Shown piece after piece: positions 1 to 7,021 of a stretch of DNA of 9,920 bases. Origin of the DNA: an uncultured Eggerthellaceae bacterium (GTDB lineage Bacteria; Actinomycetota; Coriobacteriia; Coriobacteriales; Eggerthellaceae); the NCBI GenBank assembly GCA_946631805.1, contig CAMPAJ010000041.1, positions 1 to 9,920 on the forward strand, written 5' to 3'. Each line of letters opens with the position of its first letter. Within the stretch, counting starts at the first letter, position 1. A model generated the notes under the pieces. The model saw only the letters and a program-made list of their open reading frames with translations. It searched no databases and had not been told where the DNA came from. Position numbers and translations under genes: made by a program.

Positions 1-308
1 TCGTTGAGGCTTGCATAGGGCTCGACGGCGGATACGCCTCCGTCCTCAACGACGGCGCCGCAACGCCCATGACCGTGCTCGTCAACCCCAAAGGCCTTTG
101 CCAGGAAAGCTCCAACGATTCGCTGTGCTCGTGGACCGATGGCTCCGTCGAGAGCGTATTGGAGGCGAGCTGGGCGCATTACCGCCTGCACGGCGGCAGT
201 CAGAGCGATTTTGCGGCCGATGTGGCCAATTTCTATAGGACGTTTTACAAGTACGATGCGTTCGGGGATTCGCAGCTCCAAGCCATCGAGGCCGGTGTGG
301 CGAGTTAG
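1..308 (+). CDS. Periplasmic-type ABC substrate-binding protein, C-terminal fragment (FecB/BtuF class)
   Basis: The gene enters from the left edge. The first complete codon is at 3, leaving 101 residues before the TAG at 306-308. What is visible fits the last part of the C-terminal lobe of a helical-backbone SBP: a Pro-x-Gly then a Ser-Trp-Thr-Asp-Gly stretch, a Glu-Ser-Val-Leu-Glu-Ala-Ser-Trp-Ala helix (the usual 'E..L..LW.A' helix), then DFAADVANFYRTFYKYDAF. In this family the terminal helix typically reads 'V..FY..FYGY', followed by a short tail ending in a phrase like 'AI.AG', as here (AIEAGVAS). It lies 11 bp before a FecCD permease, where the cognate SBP normally sits, and would deliver a metal chelate, haem or corrinoid to the permeases. 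The signal peptide and ligand site are outside the window, so the ligand is unknown. The family call rests on a short fragment plus context. Confidence 0.72.
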   Translation, partial: VEACIGLDGGYASVLNDGAATPMTVLVNPKGLCQESSNDSLCSWTDGSVESVLEASWAHYRLHGGSQSDFAADVANFYRTFYKYDAFGDSQLQAIEAGVAS

Positions 309-319
309 GGTGCAGATTC

Positions 320-1822
320 ATGGCGGCAAAAGGCTCATCTAACAACTCGTCCCCGTTCTCGTTCAAGTCGCGTGGTGCGGCGGGTGTTCCTGGTCAGAAC
401 GCGGTGGGCGTCCCGGGCCAGAGTGCGACGGGAGTCCCTGGGCAAGAAGCGGCCGGCTCGGCGCGTCCCGCCCAAGGCGTGGCCGATGCCCGGGGCGGCA
501 AAGGGGACCCGTTCGGTTTTCGGGAGGAAGCCAGAAAACAGCAGGACTCGCTGTTCGCCCCGCCCTCCAAAGAGGCGCAAGACCCGGGTGCTGCGCTTGG
601 TTACACCAAATCGCTGTTCGGCCACAAAGACGAAGTGTCGGTGTACACCGCGCAGATGGACGCTCGCAACGCCGTGGATTCGCGCGTGAAGACCATCATG
701 CTACTCACCGTGGCCGCTATCGTGCTCGTGCCACTGTGCACCATCCTTCCCAAGGGCCTCATAGGAGCCGGCGCTCCGCCCCTTACGCCGGCGTATCTGT
801 TCGAGTCGTTTGCCGGCAACGTGGAAGGGCTCGTCAACTGGGTTGCCGGTGGACCAGTTACGACGGGCGTCTCGATCATCTTCTGGCAGACGGCAGCCAT
901 CGCATTCGTCGGTGCGGCGCTCGCCCTCAACGGTTGCGTGTACCAGGGCGCGCTCAACAACGCGCTGGCCTCTCCCTCGACGCTCGGCGTCATGAGCGGG
1001 GCCACGCTTGGGACGCTCGTCTACACGATGGCGTTCGCGGTGCCGGAATCAGCCGACGTGTTTACCATCACGCAATCAAGCGAGGTGTCGGCCAAGCTCA
1101 ATTCGCTTGATCTTCCAGGCTATTTGCTCGCAACGCAGGGCCGTGCGCTGTTCTCGGTCGCAGGTTGTTTCACCGTGGTCGCGCTGATTCTGGTCATTTC
1201 GCACATTGCAGGGCGCGGCAAGGTGTCAAAAGTGGCGCTGCTCATCGCGGGCCAGGTATTCACGGCCCTCATCACGGGCGTCATCGCGGTCATGCGCACC
1301 TACATCATGCGCTACGGTACGCTGCAAGAACAGGAGGCCCTCTCGTCTATGGTGGGCGGCAGCGTCACGTCAATAACCGGCCCGTTGAGCTTCTGCGTGC
1401 TCGTCGTGCCGCTCGTCATCGGCATGGTCGTGATCATGGCAATGCGCCAGCGGCTCAACATACTCGCTTTCGACGAGGACGAGGCCAAGTCTATGGGCGC
1501 GAATACGACGGCTGTGCGCAACGCCACCGTCATAATCTGCACTCTGCTCACGGGCGTAGTCGTTTCGTTCGTGGGGAGCGTCGGCTTCGTGGGGTTTCTC
1601 GTGCCGCACCTGGCGCGCAAGCTCGTGGGGCCCAATTTCCGATTCCTCATCCCGGCGTCCGCATTGCTCGGCGCTGTGTACTTGCTGCTCGCCGACTATC
1701 TTATGAAGGCCACGACGCTATTCTCTGGAAGTTTGGGTACGCTCACGTCCCTGCTCGGGGTCGTTTTCTTCCTCGTAATCGCCATTCGTGAGAGAGCGAG
1801 GGGAAATGTCTCCTGGATCTAA
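320..1822 (+). CDS. FecCD-family ABC transporter permease with long N-terminal tail
   Basis: A 500-residue membrane subunit of an iron-chelate/haem/cobalamin-type importer. The FecCD core runs from about residue 123 to the end. Hallmarks are the alpha-helical GAALALNG segment followed by YQGALNNALASPSTLGV (208-224; family form 'QG..RNPLASP..LGV'), the cytoplasmic ATPase-coupling loop around EAKSMG (388-393), and GFVGFLVPHLAR (422-433). Normal members have about 330-350 residues; the excess is mainly a soluble, Gly/Pro/Ser-rich tail of about 120 residues containing three GVPGQ repeats. A somewhat long, polar loop also follows the LVYTMAF helix. The 'RLPR' motif usually seen before the second helix is absent. 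ATG 320 is preceded by a weak AGGG (307-310). The next in-frame Met is residue 113 and has no Shine-Dalgarno, so the tail is probably translated. The gene lies 11 bp after the SBP and overlaps the next permease by 17 bp, suggesting a heteromeric permease. Substrate unknown. Confidence 0.93.
   Translation: MAAKGSSNNSSPFSFKSRGAAGVPGQNAVGVPGQSATGVPGQEAAGSARPAQGVADARGGKGDPFGFREEARKQQDSLFAPPSKEAQDPGAALGYTKSLFGHKDEVSVYTAQMDARNAVDSRVKTIMLLTVAAIVLVPLCTILPKGLIGAGAPPLTPAYLFESFAGNVEGLVNWVAGGPVTTGVSIIFWQTAAIAFVGAALALNGCVYQGALNNALASPSTLGVMSGATLGTLVYTMAFAVPESADVFTITQSSEVSAKLNSLDLPGYLLATQGRALFSVAGCFTVVALILVISHIAGRGKVSKVALLIAGQVFTALITGVIAVMRTYIMRYGTLQEQEALSSMVGGSVTSITGPLSFCVLVVPLVIGMVVIMAMRQRLNILAFDEDEAKSMGANTTAVRNATVIICTLLTGVVVSFVGSVGFVGFLVPHLARKLVGPNFRFLIPASALLGAVYLLLADYLMKATTLFSGSLGTLTSLLGVVFFLVIAIRERARGNVSWI
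383..454 (+). repeat. Three tandem 24-bp repeats encoding GVPGQxAx
   Basis: Residues 22-45 of the first permease are three consecutive eight-residue units, GVPGQNAV, GVPGQSAT and GVPGQEAA. Gly, Val, Pro, Gly, Gln and Ala are invariant at protein level. The codons differ at many third positions (Gly as GGT, GGC and GGA; Pro as CCT and CCG; Gln as CAG and CAA). The array therefore does not look like a recent slippage product; the peptide seems to have been kept while the DNA drifted. The function is unknown; the composition suggests a flexible, disordered cytoplasmic segment. Confidence 0.9.
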
Positions 1823-3206
1823 TCGCAACGACTACGATTTCGGCAACCCCGAGTCGGGTGGCGCATCGGCCCCGCTGCCGTCCGACATCGCGCGCTCTGC
1901 TTCGGCTGCTCCCATGCCTTCCGATAACGCACTCGCGACCGGCGTGCCAGGCTCGTCGGGGCGCCGGGGCGTGTTCGGTCGTGGCCGTCGTGGAGGTGCT
2001 GAAGCAAATGACGGCAGCGGCTCGGCCAACCCCGGTCGCCTCGGCCCAGGTCGCCCCGGTCGTCCCGAGACGCCTTCCGCCCAACAGCAGTCGAGCATGC
2101 TGCACTACGAAGAGCGCCAATCGCGCGTGCGCAAGACGGCGGGTATCGCGGCCGTGCTCGCCGTGCTCGCCATCGTGTCGCTGTTCGTGGACGGGGGCTA
2201 CCAGAAGCTGTTCGATCCCGTGGAAGTGTTCACGTGCTACGGCATTTGGTTTCAGCAGCTCATCGCCCACGTGACCAACGCACCCGACGCCCTCACGCCC
2301 GCCCAGGTTTTGGAACAGGGCCATATGGAGTATTTCCGCATCGTGAACAGGGCGAGCCTCACGCTCATGACCGTGCTGTGCGGCGCAGTGCTGGCGGTGG
2401 CGGGCTCGCTGTACCAGATGGCGTTTCGCAATCCCATCGCTTCTCCGTCGATGCTGGGCGTGTCGAGTGCCATACAGCTCGGCGACATGATCGTGGTCAT
2501 CGTGTTCGGCACCGCTGCGGCCGAGCATTTGGGAGAACGCTACCTCATATGCTACGTGTGCGTCGTCGTGGTCATGGTGGTGCTCTTCGGGTGCGCGCGC
2601 CTCATGGCCGGCAAAGGCAAGCCCATGAATGTCGTGAACTTGCTGCTCATAGCTATGATCTTGACTCAGCTCATCGGCGTGCTCATAACGTACTACACGA
2701 CGTTCGTCTTTACATGGGAGATGTGGGAGGTCTTCAACTCGCTGTCCGAGGCGATTGCGGCTGACCTGACGGTCATAGGATGGGGCGCGCTGCTCGCGAC
2801 CTGCATCGTGGGCCTTGTTCCCATCGTGCTATTGCGCTTCAGGCTCAACGGCTTGAGCTTCGATGACGCTGAGATGCGGCTTTTGGGCATCGACTCGGCC
2901 AAGCTGCGCATACTCGCCCTCATCTGCGGTACGGTCCTGCTCATGGGCTGCCAGGTGCAGATGGGCACCGTGGCGATGCTGGCGCTCGTCATCCCCCATG
3001 TCAGCCGTATGCTGTTCGGGGCAGAATTCCGCAAGCAGTTTTGGGGAAACGTCCTCCTGGGCGCAGCGCTGCTCGTCCTGTGCCGCATTATCGTGGGTTT
3101 CATCCCCTTCATTGGCCCGATTATCCCGGTGAGCGTCATCCTCAACTTCCTCGTGCTGCCCTTCTTCGTGTGGATGCTTGCGACCCAGCAAAGGTCTTGG
3201 GGGTAA
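1806..3206 (+). CDS. Second FecCD-family ABC transporter permease with Gly/Arg/Pro-rich tail
   Basis: A 466-residue partner permease. Residues 1-110 are a soluble tail: first Ser/Ala/Pro-rich, then Gly-Arg-rich (GRRGVFGRGRRGG at about 52-64, GRLGPGRPGRPE at about 77-88). The first membrane helix starts near 111. FecCD hallmarks are GSLYQMAFRNPIASPSMLGV (200-219), a cytoplasmic FDDAEMRLLG loop, and LALVIPHVSRMLFG (IPH at 396-398), the divergent counterpart of 'GFVGLIVPH..R'. The 'RLPR' motif is not seen. ATG 1806 was chosen because of the GAGGGGA run just upstream; an in-frame GTG at 1788 would add six residues but lacks a Shine-Dalgarno. The start lies inside the end of the first permease (overlap 1806-1822), indicating translational coupling and probably a 1:1 heterodimer. 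The second protein is more divergent from the family than the first. Substrate unknown. Confidence 0.92.
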   Translation: MSPGSNRNDYDFGNPESGGASAPLPSDIARSASAAPMPSDNALATGVPGSSGRRGVFGRGRRGGAEANDGSGSANPGRLGPGRPGRPETPSAQQQSSMLHYEERQSRVRKTAGIAAVLAVLAIVSLFVDGGYQKLFDPVEVFTCYGIWFQQLIAHVTNAPDALTPAQVLEQGHMEYFRIVNRASLTLMTVLCGAVLAVAGSLYQMAFRNPIASPSMLGVSSAIQLGDMIVVIVFGTAAAEHLGERYLICYVCVVVVMVVLFGCARLMAGKGKPMNVVNLLLIAMILTQLIGVLITYYTTFVFTWEMWEVFNSLSEAIAADLTVIGWGALLATCIVGLVPIVLLRFRLNGLSFDDAEMRLLGIDSAKLRILALICGTVLLMGCQVQMGTVAMLALVIPHVSRMLFGAEFRKQFWGNVLLGAALLVLCRIIVGFIPFIGPIIPVSVILNFLVLPFFVWMLATQQRSWG

Positions 3207-4441
3207 TGATGGCGGGCAATTTGAAGCGCACGATTTTGAAGGGCGTCGCCTGCGTGGTGATGGGCTTGTTGCTCGTGGTGCCGGCTTTGTTCGCGAATAC
3301 CGCCATCGGTTACGTGCCCGTTATCGCCTACATCGTCGTACTCGCCCTGTCATTCGCCTACGTCGCGGTCCTCAAGCGCGGGGTCAAGTACGAGGTAGAC
3401 GATAGCGGCGGCGAATGCTTCCGCGGTGACGCCTCGGCGTTTTCGCTCACGGTTCGCAACGATAGCTTCCTGCCGGCCGTGCGGATCCAGGCGCTGTTCT
3501 TCCTTTCGGATTTGTTCGGGGGCGAAGGCGCGTCCGACGTCCACAACATCACGCTTCCACCGCGTGGGTCCAAGACGTTTGATTTCGACACGACGTTCAA
3601 CCATATTGGGTTGTACGAGGTCGGCATCAAATCGTTCGCAATACTGGATTTGATCGGTGTGTTCGAAAGCGTGCAGGTCAACGACGAACTCACCACTATG
3701 CGGGTGCTCCCGCGGCTCTTCGACGTGTCGGACCTGCCGCTTTCGACAGATTCGGCGATGGAGGCCAAGAAGAACTTCACGACCGTGCTTAACGAGGGCA
3801 TGGATTACAGCTCTGTGCGCGAGTACCGGTGGGGCGACCCGATCAAGGCCATCCATTGGAACCTCTCGTCGCGGCTCGAGGAGGGTCAGTACCTGACTCG
3901 CTTGTACGAGACGAATGCCAATCCGGGCATTGCCATCATCGCCGATTTCGATGCGCCCGAGTACACCATCGATGAGCTCATGAGCATATACGACACCGTC
4001 GTGGAGTGCGCGTTCTCGCTCGAGCGCTACGCCGATGCCAACGGGCTCGATGCCGAGCTCATATTCCAGGACAAGGACAAGGCGCAGCGGCGCTTCTTCA
4101 CCCCGCTCGCGGGCAAGCGGATCGAGATCCTCCAATGCATGCCCAAAATCTATTCGCCCGGTACGGGCAAGGAAGCGCTCGCGCTCATTCGAAGCGAGCT
4201 CAAGTCCAACTTTGCCCAGCATAACCTAGCGGTATGTACGTCGGTCATATCCAAAGAGCTCGTGGAATCCCTCGTCGCGGCAAAGGTGGGAAAACGTGCG
4301 CCCATGCTGTTCGCCGTCATTCCCCAGACGTGCGATCCCGAGCGGCGCAAGGACCTTATGAAGCAGATGGAGCCGCTCGCTGCGGCAGGCGTGTACGTGC
4401 GCGTTATTTCGGATGCTACGTCGTTGGGGCAGGTGGCCTAG
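3206..4441 (+). CDS. DUF58 domain-containing membrane-anchored protein
   Basis: A 411-residue protein. Two N-terminal membrane helices (about 10-30 and 36-56) are followed by a beta-rich region resembling the usual spacer of DUF58 proteins. The diagnostic DUF58 motif is then YSSVREYRWGDPIKAIHWN (201-219) followed by SSR (family form 'Y..GD..R.IHW..SAR'). A VWA-like C-terminal part begins at AIIADFDAPE (Asp247); the canonical DxSxS metal site is not apparent. DUF58 proteins usually work with a MoxR-type AAA+ ATPase and a transglutaminase/DUF4129 membrane protein, in envelope-related roles that are poorly defined. Here the DUF4129 partner follows after 1 bp, but no MoxR gene is in the window. 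ATG 3206 overlaps the TAA of the second permease (TAATG), with a G-run at 3199-3203 as a possible ribosome site; ATG 3209 is an equally possible start. Coupling to an importer operon is unusual. Confidence 0.88.
   Translation: MMAGNLKRTILKGVACVVMGLLLVVPALFANTAIGYVPVIAYIVVLALSFAYVAVLKRGVKYEVDDSGGECFRGDASAFSLTVRNDSFLPAVRIQALFFLSDLFGGEGASDVHNITLPPRGSKTFDFDTTFNHIGLYEVGIKSFAILDLIGVFESVQVNDELTTMRVLPRLFDVSDLPLSTDSAMEAKKNFTTVLNEGMDYSSVREYRWGDPIKAIHWNLSSRLEEGQYLTRLYETNANPGIAIIADFDAPEYTIDELMSIYDTVVECAFSLERYADANGLDAELIFQDKDKAQRRFFTPLAGKRIEILQCMPKIYSPGTGKEALALIRSELKSNFAQHNLAVCTSVISKELVESLVAAKVGKRAPMLFAVIPQTCDPERRKDLMKQMEPLAAAGVYVRVISDATSLGQVA
4431..4436 (+). promoter_or_regulatory. Shine-Dalgarno AGGTGG for the DUF4129 gene
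   Basis: AGGTGG lies six bases before ATG 4443, inside the last codons of the DUF58 gene. It favours 4443 over the upstream in-frame ATG at 4413, which would overlap the DUF58 gene by 29 bp and add ten basic residues not expected of this protein. The arrangement implies translation coupled to the DUF58 gene. Confidence 0.6.
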
Positions 4442-4442
4442 C

Positions 4443-5777
4443 ATGTGGCTCTACATCAAGAATTCGCTTATCGACTGCGTCTTGTGCATCATCGCGTCGA
4501 CGTGTTTGGCCTATACGGCGTGCAGCGGGTTTTATTCCACGCAGCTGTATCAAGACGTTTTGGGGACCGTACTTACGGCGGCTTTGTGCGCCGCACTCAG
4601 CTTGGGCCTGTTCGCGGCGACGCTCAATAGGCGCACGTCGTTCATAGGCATCCCCGTTGTCGCCGTCGTGGTCGTGGTGGCCCTCGTCGCGAGCGTGGCG
4701 ACGAGCTCGGTGTCAAGTCCCGCGGACGACGCTGTTGGCAATCACCTCTATTACACCGGATGCATCATCGTGCCGACGCTTGCAACGTTCCTGCTTTCGC
4801 GCAAAAAAGTCGGTTGCCTTGCGCTCATCGTCATTGGGGTCCTGCTCTGTGGGCTTATCGAGTATCTGTACTGGTACGACCATGTTGTAGCGTTCCTGGT
4901 GTTCCTGGTTGCGGCGGCGTTGCTCTACATCTACCGCGTTTACCAAGTGAGCTTGCTCGATTCCGAATCGGAGGCTCTTGCGTTCGTCCCGGTTACCGCC
5001 GCGGGCTTTGCGATATGCGCTGTTGCGGTGCTTGCAGGATTTGGGCTGTTCACAGGTGTTATCGCCCCATTGCAGCCGCCTAACATGACCGTCAAGCTCG
5101 TCACCGAGCACTACCGGGCCAACGAGCTCGAGGTTCGTGGCATCGGGTCGAACGATGATGCGCCCGACGATCAGGAGCAGACCGACGACCAGGACGACAA
5201 CGTGATCCAATCGAGCGACGCCGGCGACGCGAATGCGCTCCAGGACGAGGGTGCTGGACAGAGCCCGCTTGATATGCTGTCGCCCACGAACGAAGACAGC
5301 CTCTTGGGTAGGTTGGGTGCGGGCTTGGCGTCGCTGAGCCTCATCTTCCCCGTGTGGACGCCCTTCGCCCTCATCGTGGGCATTGCCCTGTTCATATCCT
5401 TGCTCGTGGCGCTCAAAAAGCTTTTGCGAAAGCGGCGTTTCGACAAGATGATCGCTCGGGGGCCCGATGGGGCTGTGCGCGATTTGTACCTGTTCTTCCT
5501 CGACCGCTTCAAGCGGTTCAAGATCCCGCAACCCGAGACTATGACGCTTGCGGAATACGCGTCGAATTTCTCGGATACGTTCAGCAAGTTCGAACAGCGC
5601 ATCGACGACCCCGAGTTCGCCAAGCTCACAGAGGTTTACGCGAGCCGCGTGTACGGCGGGGGTCCCGCCACGAAAGACGATCAGGCGTTGTTCGAGGAAT
5701 ACTACCGCAAGTTCTACAAGTGGGCGTGCGGGTACGTGGGCAAGCTCAGGTACTGCCGCATGTTCTTCAGGGTCTAG
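4443..5777 (+). CDS. Multi-pass membrane protein with C-terminal DUF4129 (TgpA-like, transglutaminase domain absent)
   Basis: A 444-residue protein. About seven hydrophobic helices occupy residues 8-209. A hydrophilic linker of about 90 residues follows (210-300), including a strongly acidic stretch at 237-254 (NDDAPDDQEQTDDQDDNV). One more helix (about 302-324), a basic KKLLRKRR border and a cytoplasmic DUF4129 domain (about 340-425) complete it. DUF4129 features are the RDLYLFFLDRFKRFKI helix, PETMTLAEYA (364-373), and a late YASRVYGGGPATKDDQALFEEYYR segment. Order and topology match TgpA-type proteins (helices, external transglutaminase domain, helix, DUF4129). The external catalytic domain appears replaced by the acidic linker, since no Cys-His-Asp transglutaminase core is visible there. 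It starts 1 bp after the DUF58 gene, its habitual partner. A structural rather than enzymatic envelope role is inferred. Confidence 0.82.
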   Translation: MWLYIKNSLIDCVLCIIASTCLAYTACSGFYSTQLYQDVLGTVLTAALCAALSLGLFAATLNRRTSFIGIPVVAVVVVVALVASVATSSVSSPADDAVGNHLYYTGCIIVPTLATFLLSRKKVGCLALIVIGVLLCGLIEYLYWYDHVVAFLVFLVAAALLYIYRVYQVSLLDSESEALAFVPVTAAGFAICAVAVLAGFGLFTGVIAPLQPPNMTVKLVTEHYRANELEVRGIGSNDDAPDDQEQTDDQDDNVIQSSDAGDANALQDEGAGQSPLDMLSPTNEDSLLGRLGAGLASLSLIFPVWTPFALIVGIALFISLLVALKKLLRKRRFDKMIARGPDGAVRDLYLFFLDRFKRFKIPQPETMTLAEYASNFSDTFSKFEQRIDDPEFAKLTEVYASRVYGGGPATKDDQALFEEYYRKFYKWACGYVGKLRYCRMFFRV

Positions 5778-5794
5778 CGAATGGCAGGAATGGC

Positions 5795-5800
5795 AAGGAG
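5795..5800 (+). promoter_or_regulatory. Shine-Dalgarno AAGGAG that fixes a TTG start
   Basis: AAGGAG sits six bases before TTG 5807. No in-frame ATG occurs between the preceding stop (5777) and the lipoprotein signal peptide's hydrophobic core. Starting at TTG gives a short basic N-region, a hydrophobic core and a lipobox Cys at residue 26, which makes this the best start. Confidence 0.8.
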
Positions 5801-5806
5801 TGCATT

Positions 5807-7003
5807 TTGATAACGGAAGCTAACGTCAAGCGAATCGCGATGCTGTTCTGCGCAGCCGCGCTGAGCGTTTTGGTGTGCGGATGCGCGGGTGTCGGACAAA
5901 GCGCGGCATCGGCAAGCGCGACATCGGAACAAGCAGCGCTCGAAGGGGCGGCTGCGTATTTCGACGATTGGGTTTTGACCGAGGACGAGGTCAGCGCCTA
6001 TACCGATGAATTCCGCAAAGCGCATGGCTACGAAGACGATGCGAGCTGGGCGGCATACTTGCAAGGCAACGACATGACCGGCAAGACCTGGCGCGAGAGC
6101 GTCATTCGCGAAAAGGCCGATAAAGAGCTCATGCTCAGGAAAGCGAAGGAACTTGGCATCACGGCTGACGAGAGCGCCGTTGCCGCGCGGATCGAAGCTG
6201 ACCGCGCGAATGCGGGCATCGAGGAAAACGACGACGAGGGATGGCGGGCTTACCTGGAGCACGCGGGCCAGACGCCCGAAGGCCTCGAGGAAAGCTACGA
6301 ATACAGTAGCATTCAAAGCCAGGTCTTCAACGAGGAGCTTGACTTGAGTGCCGAAGCTCAGGCCGAGATGTGCAACGATTTCATAAAAGCGAACCTTGCA
6401 GACCAGGTCGTGAGGCACTATTACGCCATTGGGTTCGATACGGGCGACGAGCAGGGTGCGCAAGTCCTCCTGACGGAGCTCAAGGGGCTTTCGGGAGACG
6501 AGCTGACCAAGCGATTCGTCCAGATCTGCGAGCAGAGGGCGGACGCGAACGCGGCCGATGCGCAGTCTGCGGATGAGGGTACGCGCTCGTCTGCGGGCTC
6601 AGTTGACGATGGCGTTTCTCCAGCGGCCGCGAACTCCGCAAGCAGCGCTTCGGCTGCAACAGACGCTGGTAGCATCGGCTGGGATTTCCTGTACAACGGG
6701 TCCGCCATCGACCCCGATAACAAGTTGCGCAAAGCAAAGCTTCAAGTGGGCGAGCTGTACGCGGAACCGCTTAAGGGAACGGACGGCTACCGCGTCGTGC
6801 TGTGCATGGAGCGCGAAGAACTCGTAGGAGACGATATTTACGGCTCGCTTCAAAGCGAGTCGCTCAAGGCGCTGATTGCCGATCTTTCCATCAAAGCGCA
6901 TTGGACGGCGCTTCTCAAGCAATACATGGCTGATTTGGAGAAAGAGGCGGGCGTGCAGGTCACCTACATGCCCGAAGGCCTTTCGTATGACGTTGTCGAC
7001 TAG
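5807..7003 (+). CDS. SurA/PrsA-like parvulin-fold lipoprotein (probable extracytoplasmic foldase or chaperone)
   Basis: A 398-residue protein from TTG 5807. The signal peptide (KR at 8-9, core about 10-23) ends in a lipobox-like VCGC with Cys26 as the lipidation site. Residues about 45-195 are charged and helical, like the SurA_N/PrsA chaperone domain. A parvulin-like domain follows: RHYYAIGFDT (203-212, in the position of 'HILV'), an AQVLLTELKGL helix, IGWDF (290-294, position of 'LGW'), and GYRVVLCMER (327-336, position of 'GYHII'). Two departures stand out. The second conserved His is Arg329, and a Ser/Ala/Asp-rich insert of about 46 residues (243-288) interrupts the domain. Isomerase activity may be reduced or lost, leaving a holdase role. 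The gene lies 29 bp after the DUF4129 gene and 18 bp before a large exported protein, which is its likely client. The family call is from motif order; overall similarity is remote. Confidence 0.78.
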   Translation: MITEANVKRIAMLFCAAALSVLVCGCAGVGQSAASASATSEQAALEGAAAYFDDWVLTEDEVSAYTDEFRKAHGYEDDASWAAYLQGNDMTGKTWRESVIREKADKELMLRKAKELGITADESAVAARIEADRANAGIEENDDEGWRAYLEHAGQTPEGLEESYEYSSIQSQVFNEELDLSAEAQAEMCNDFIKANLADQVVRHYYAIGFDTGDEQGAQVLLTELKGLSGDELTKRFVQICEQRADANAADAQSADEGTRSSAGSVDDGVSPAAANSASSASAATDAGSIGWDFLYNGSAIDPDNKLRKAKLQVGELYAEPLKGTDGYRVVLCMEREELVGDDIYGSLQSESLKALIADLSIKAHWTALLKQYMADLEKEAGVQVTYMPEGLSYDVVD

Positions 7004-7010
7004 CTCGTTG

Positions 7011-7016
7011 AGGAGG
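7011..7016 (+). promoter_or_regulatory. Strong Shine-Dalgarno AGGAGG before the surface protein
   Basis: AGGAGG, within a longer GAGGAGGAG run at 7010-7018, is five bases before ATG 7022. It is the best ribosome site in the window and suggests the last visible gene is translated more strongly than the coupled membrane genes upstream. Confidence 0.85.
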
Positions 7017-7021
7017 AGAAC

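Noticed and set aside
309..319. Possible promoter or regulatory site between the SBP and first permease
   Set aside because: Only 11 bp, with nothing beyond a weak AGGG ribosome site.
1743..2528. Minus-strand open frame of about 261 codons across the permease overlap
   Set aside because: His/Arg-rich shadow of the second permease tail; it covers coding sequence with clear FecCD hallmarks on the + strand.
3350..4222. Minus-strand open frame of about 290 codons inside the DUF58 gene
   Set aside because: Entirely antisense to a gene with an intact DUF58 motif; no recognisable domain or ribosome site.
4713..5531. Minus-strand open frame of about 272 codons inside the DUF4129 gene
   Set aside because: Antisense shadow; low-complexity charged product and no domain.
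5781..5810. Nine-codon ATG frame between the DUF4129 and foldase genes, ending across the TTG start
   Set aside because: Could be a coupling leader peptide, but no Shine-Dalgarno precedes it and its sequence (MAGMARSAF) is uninformative.
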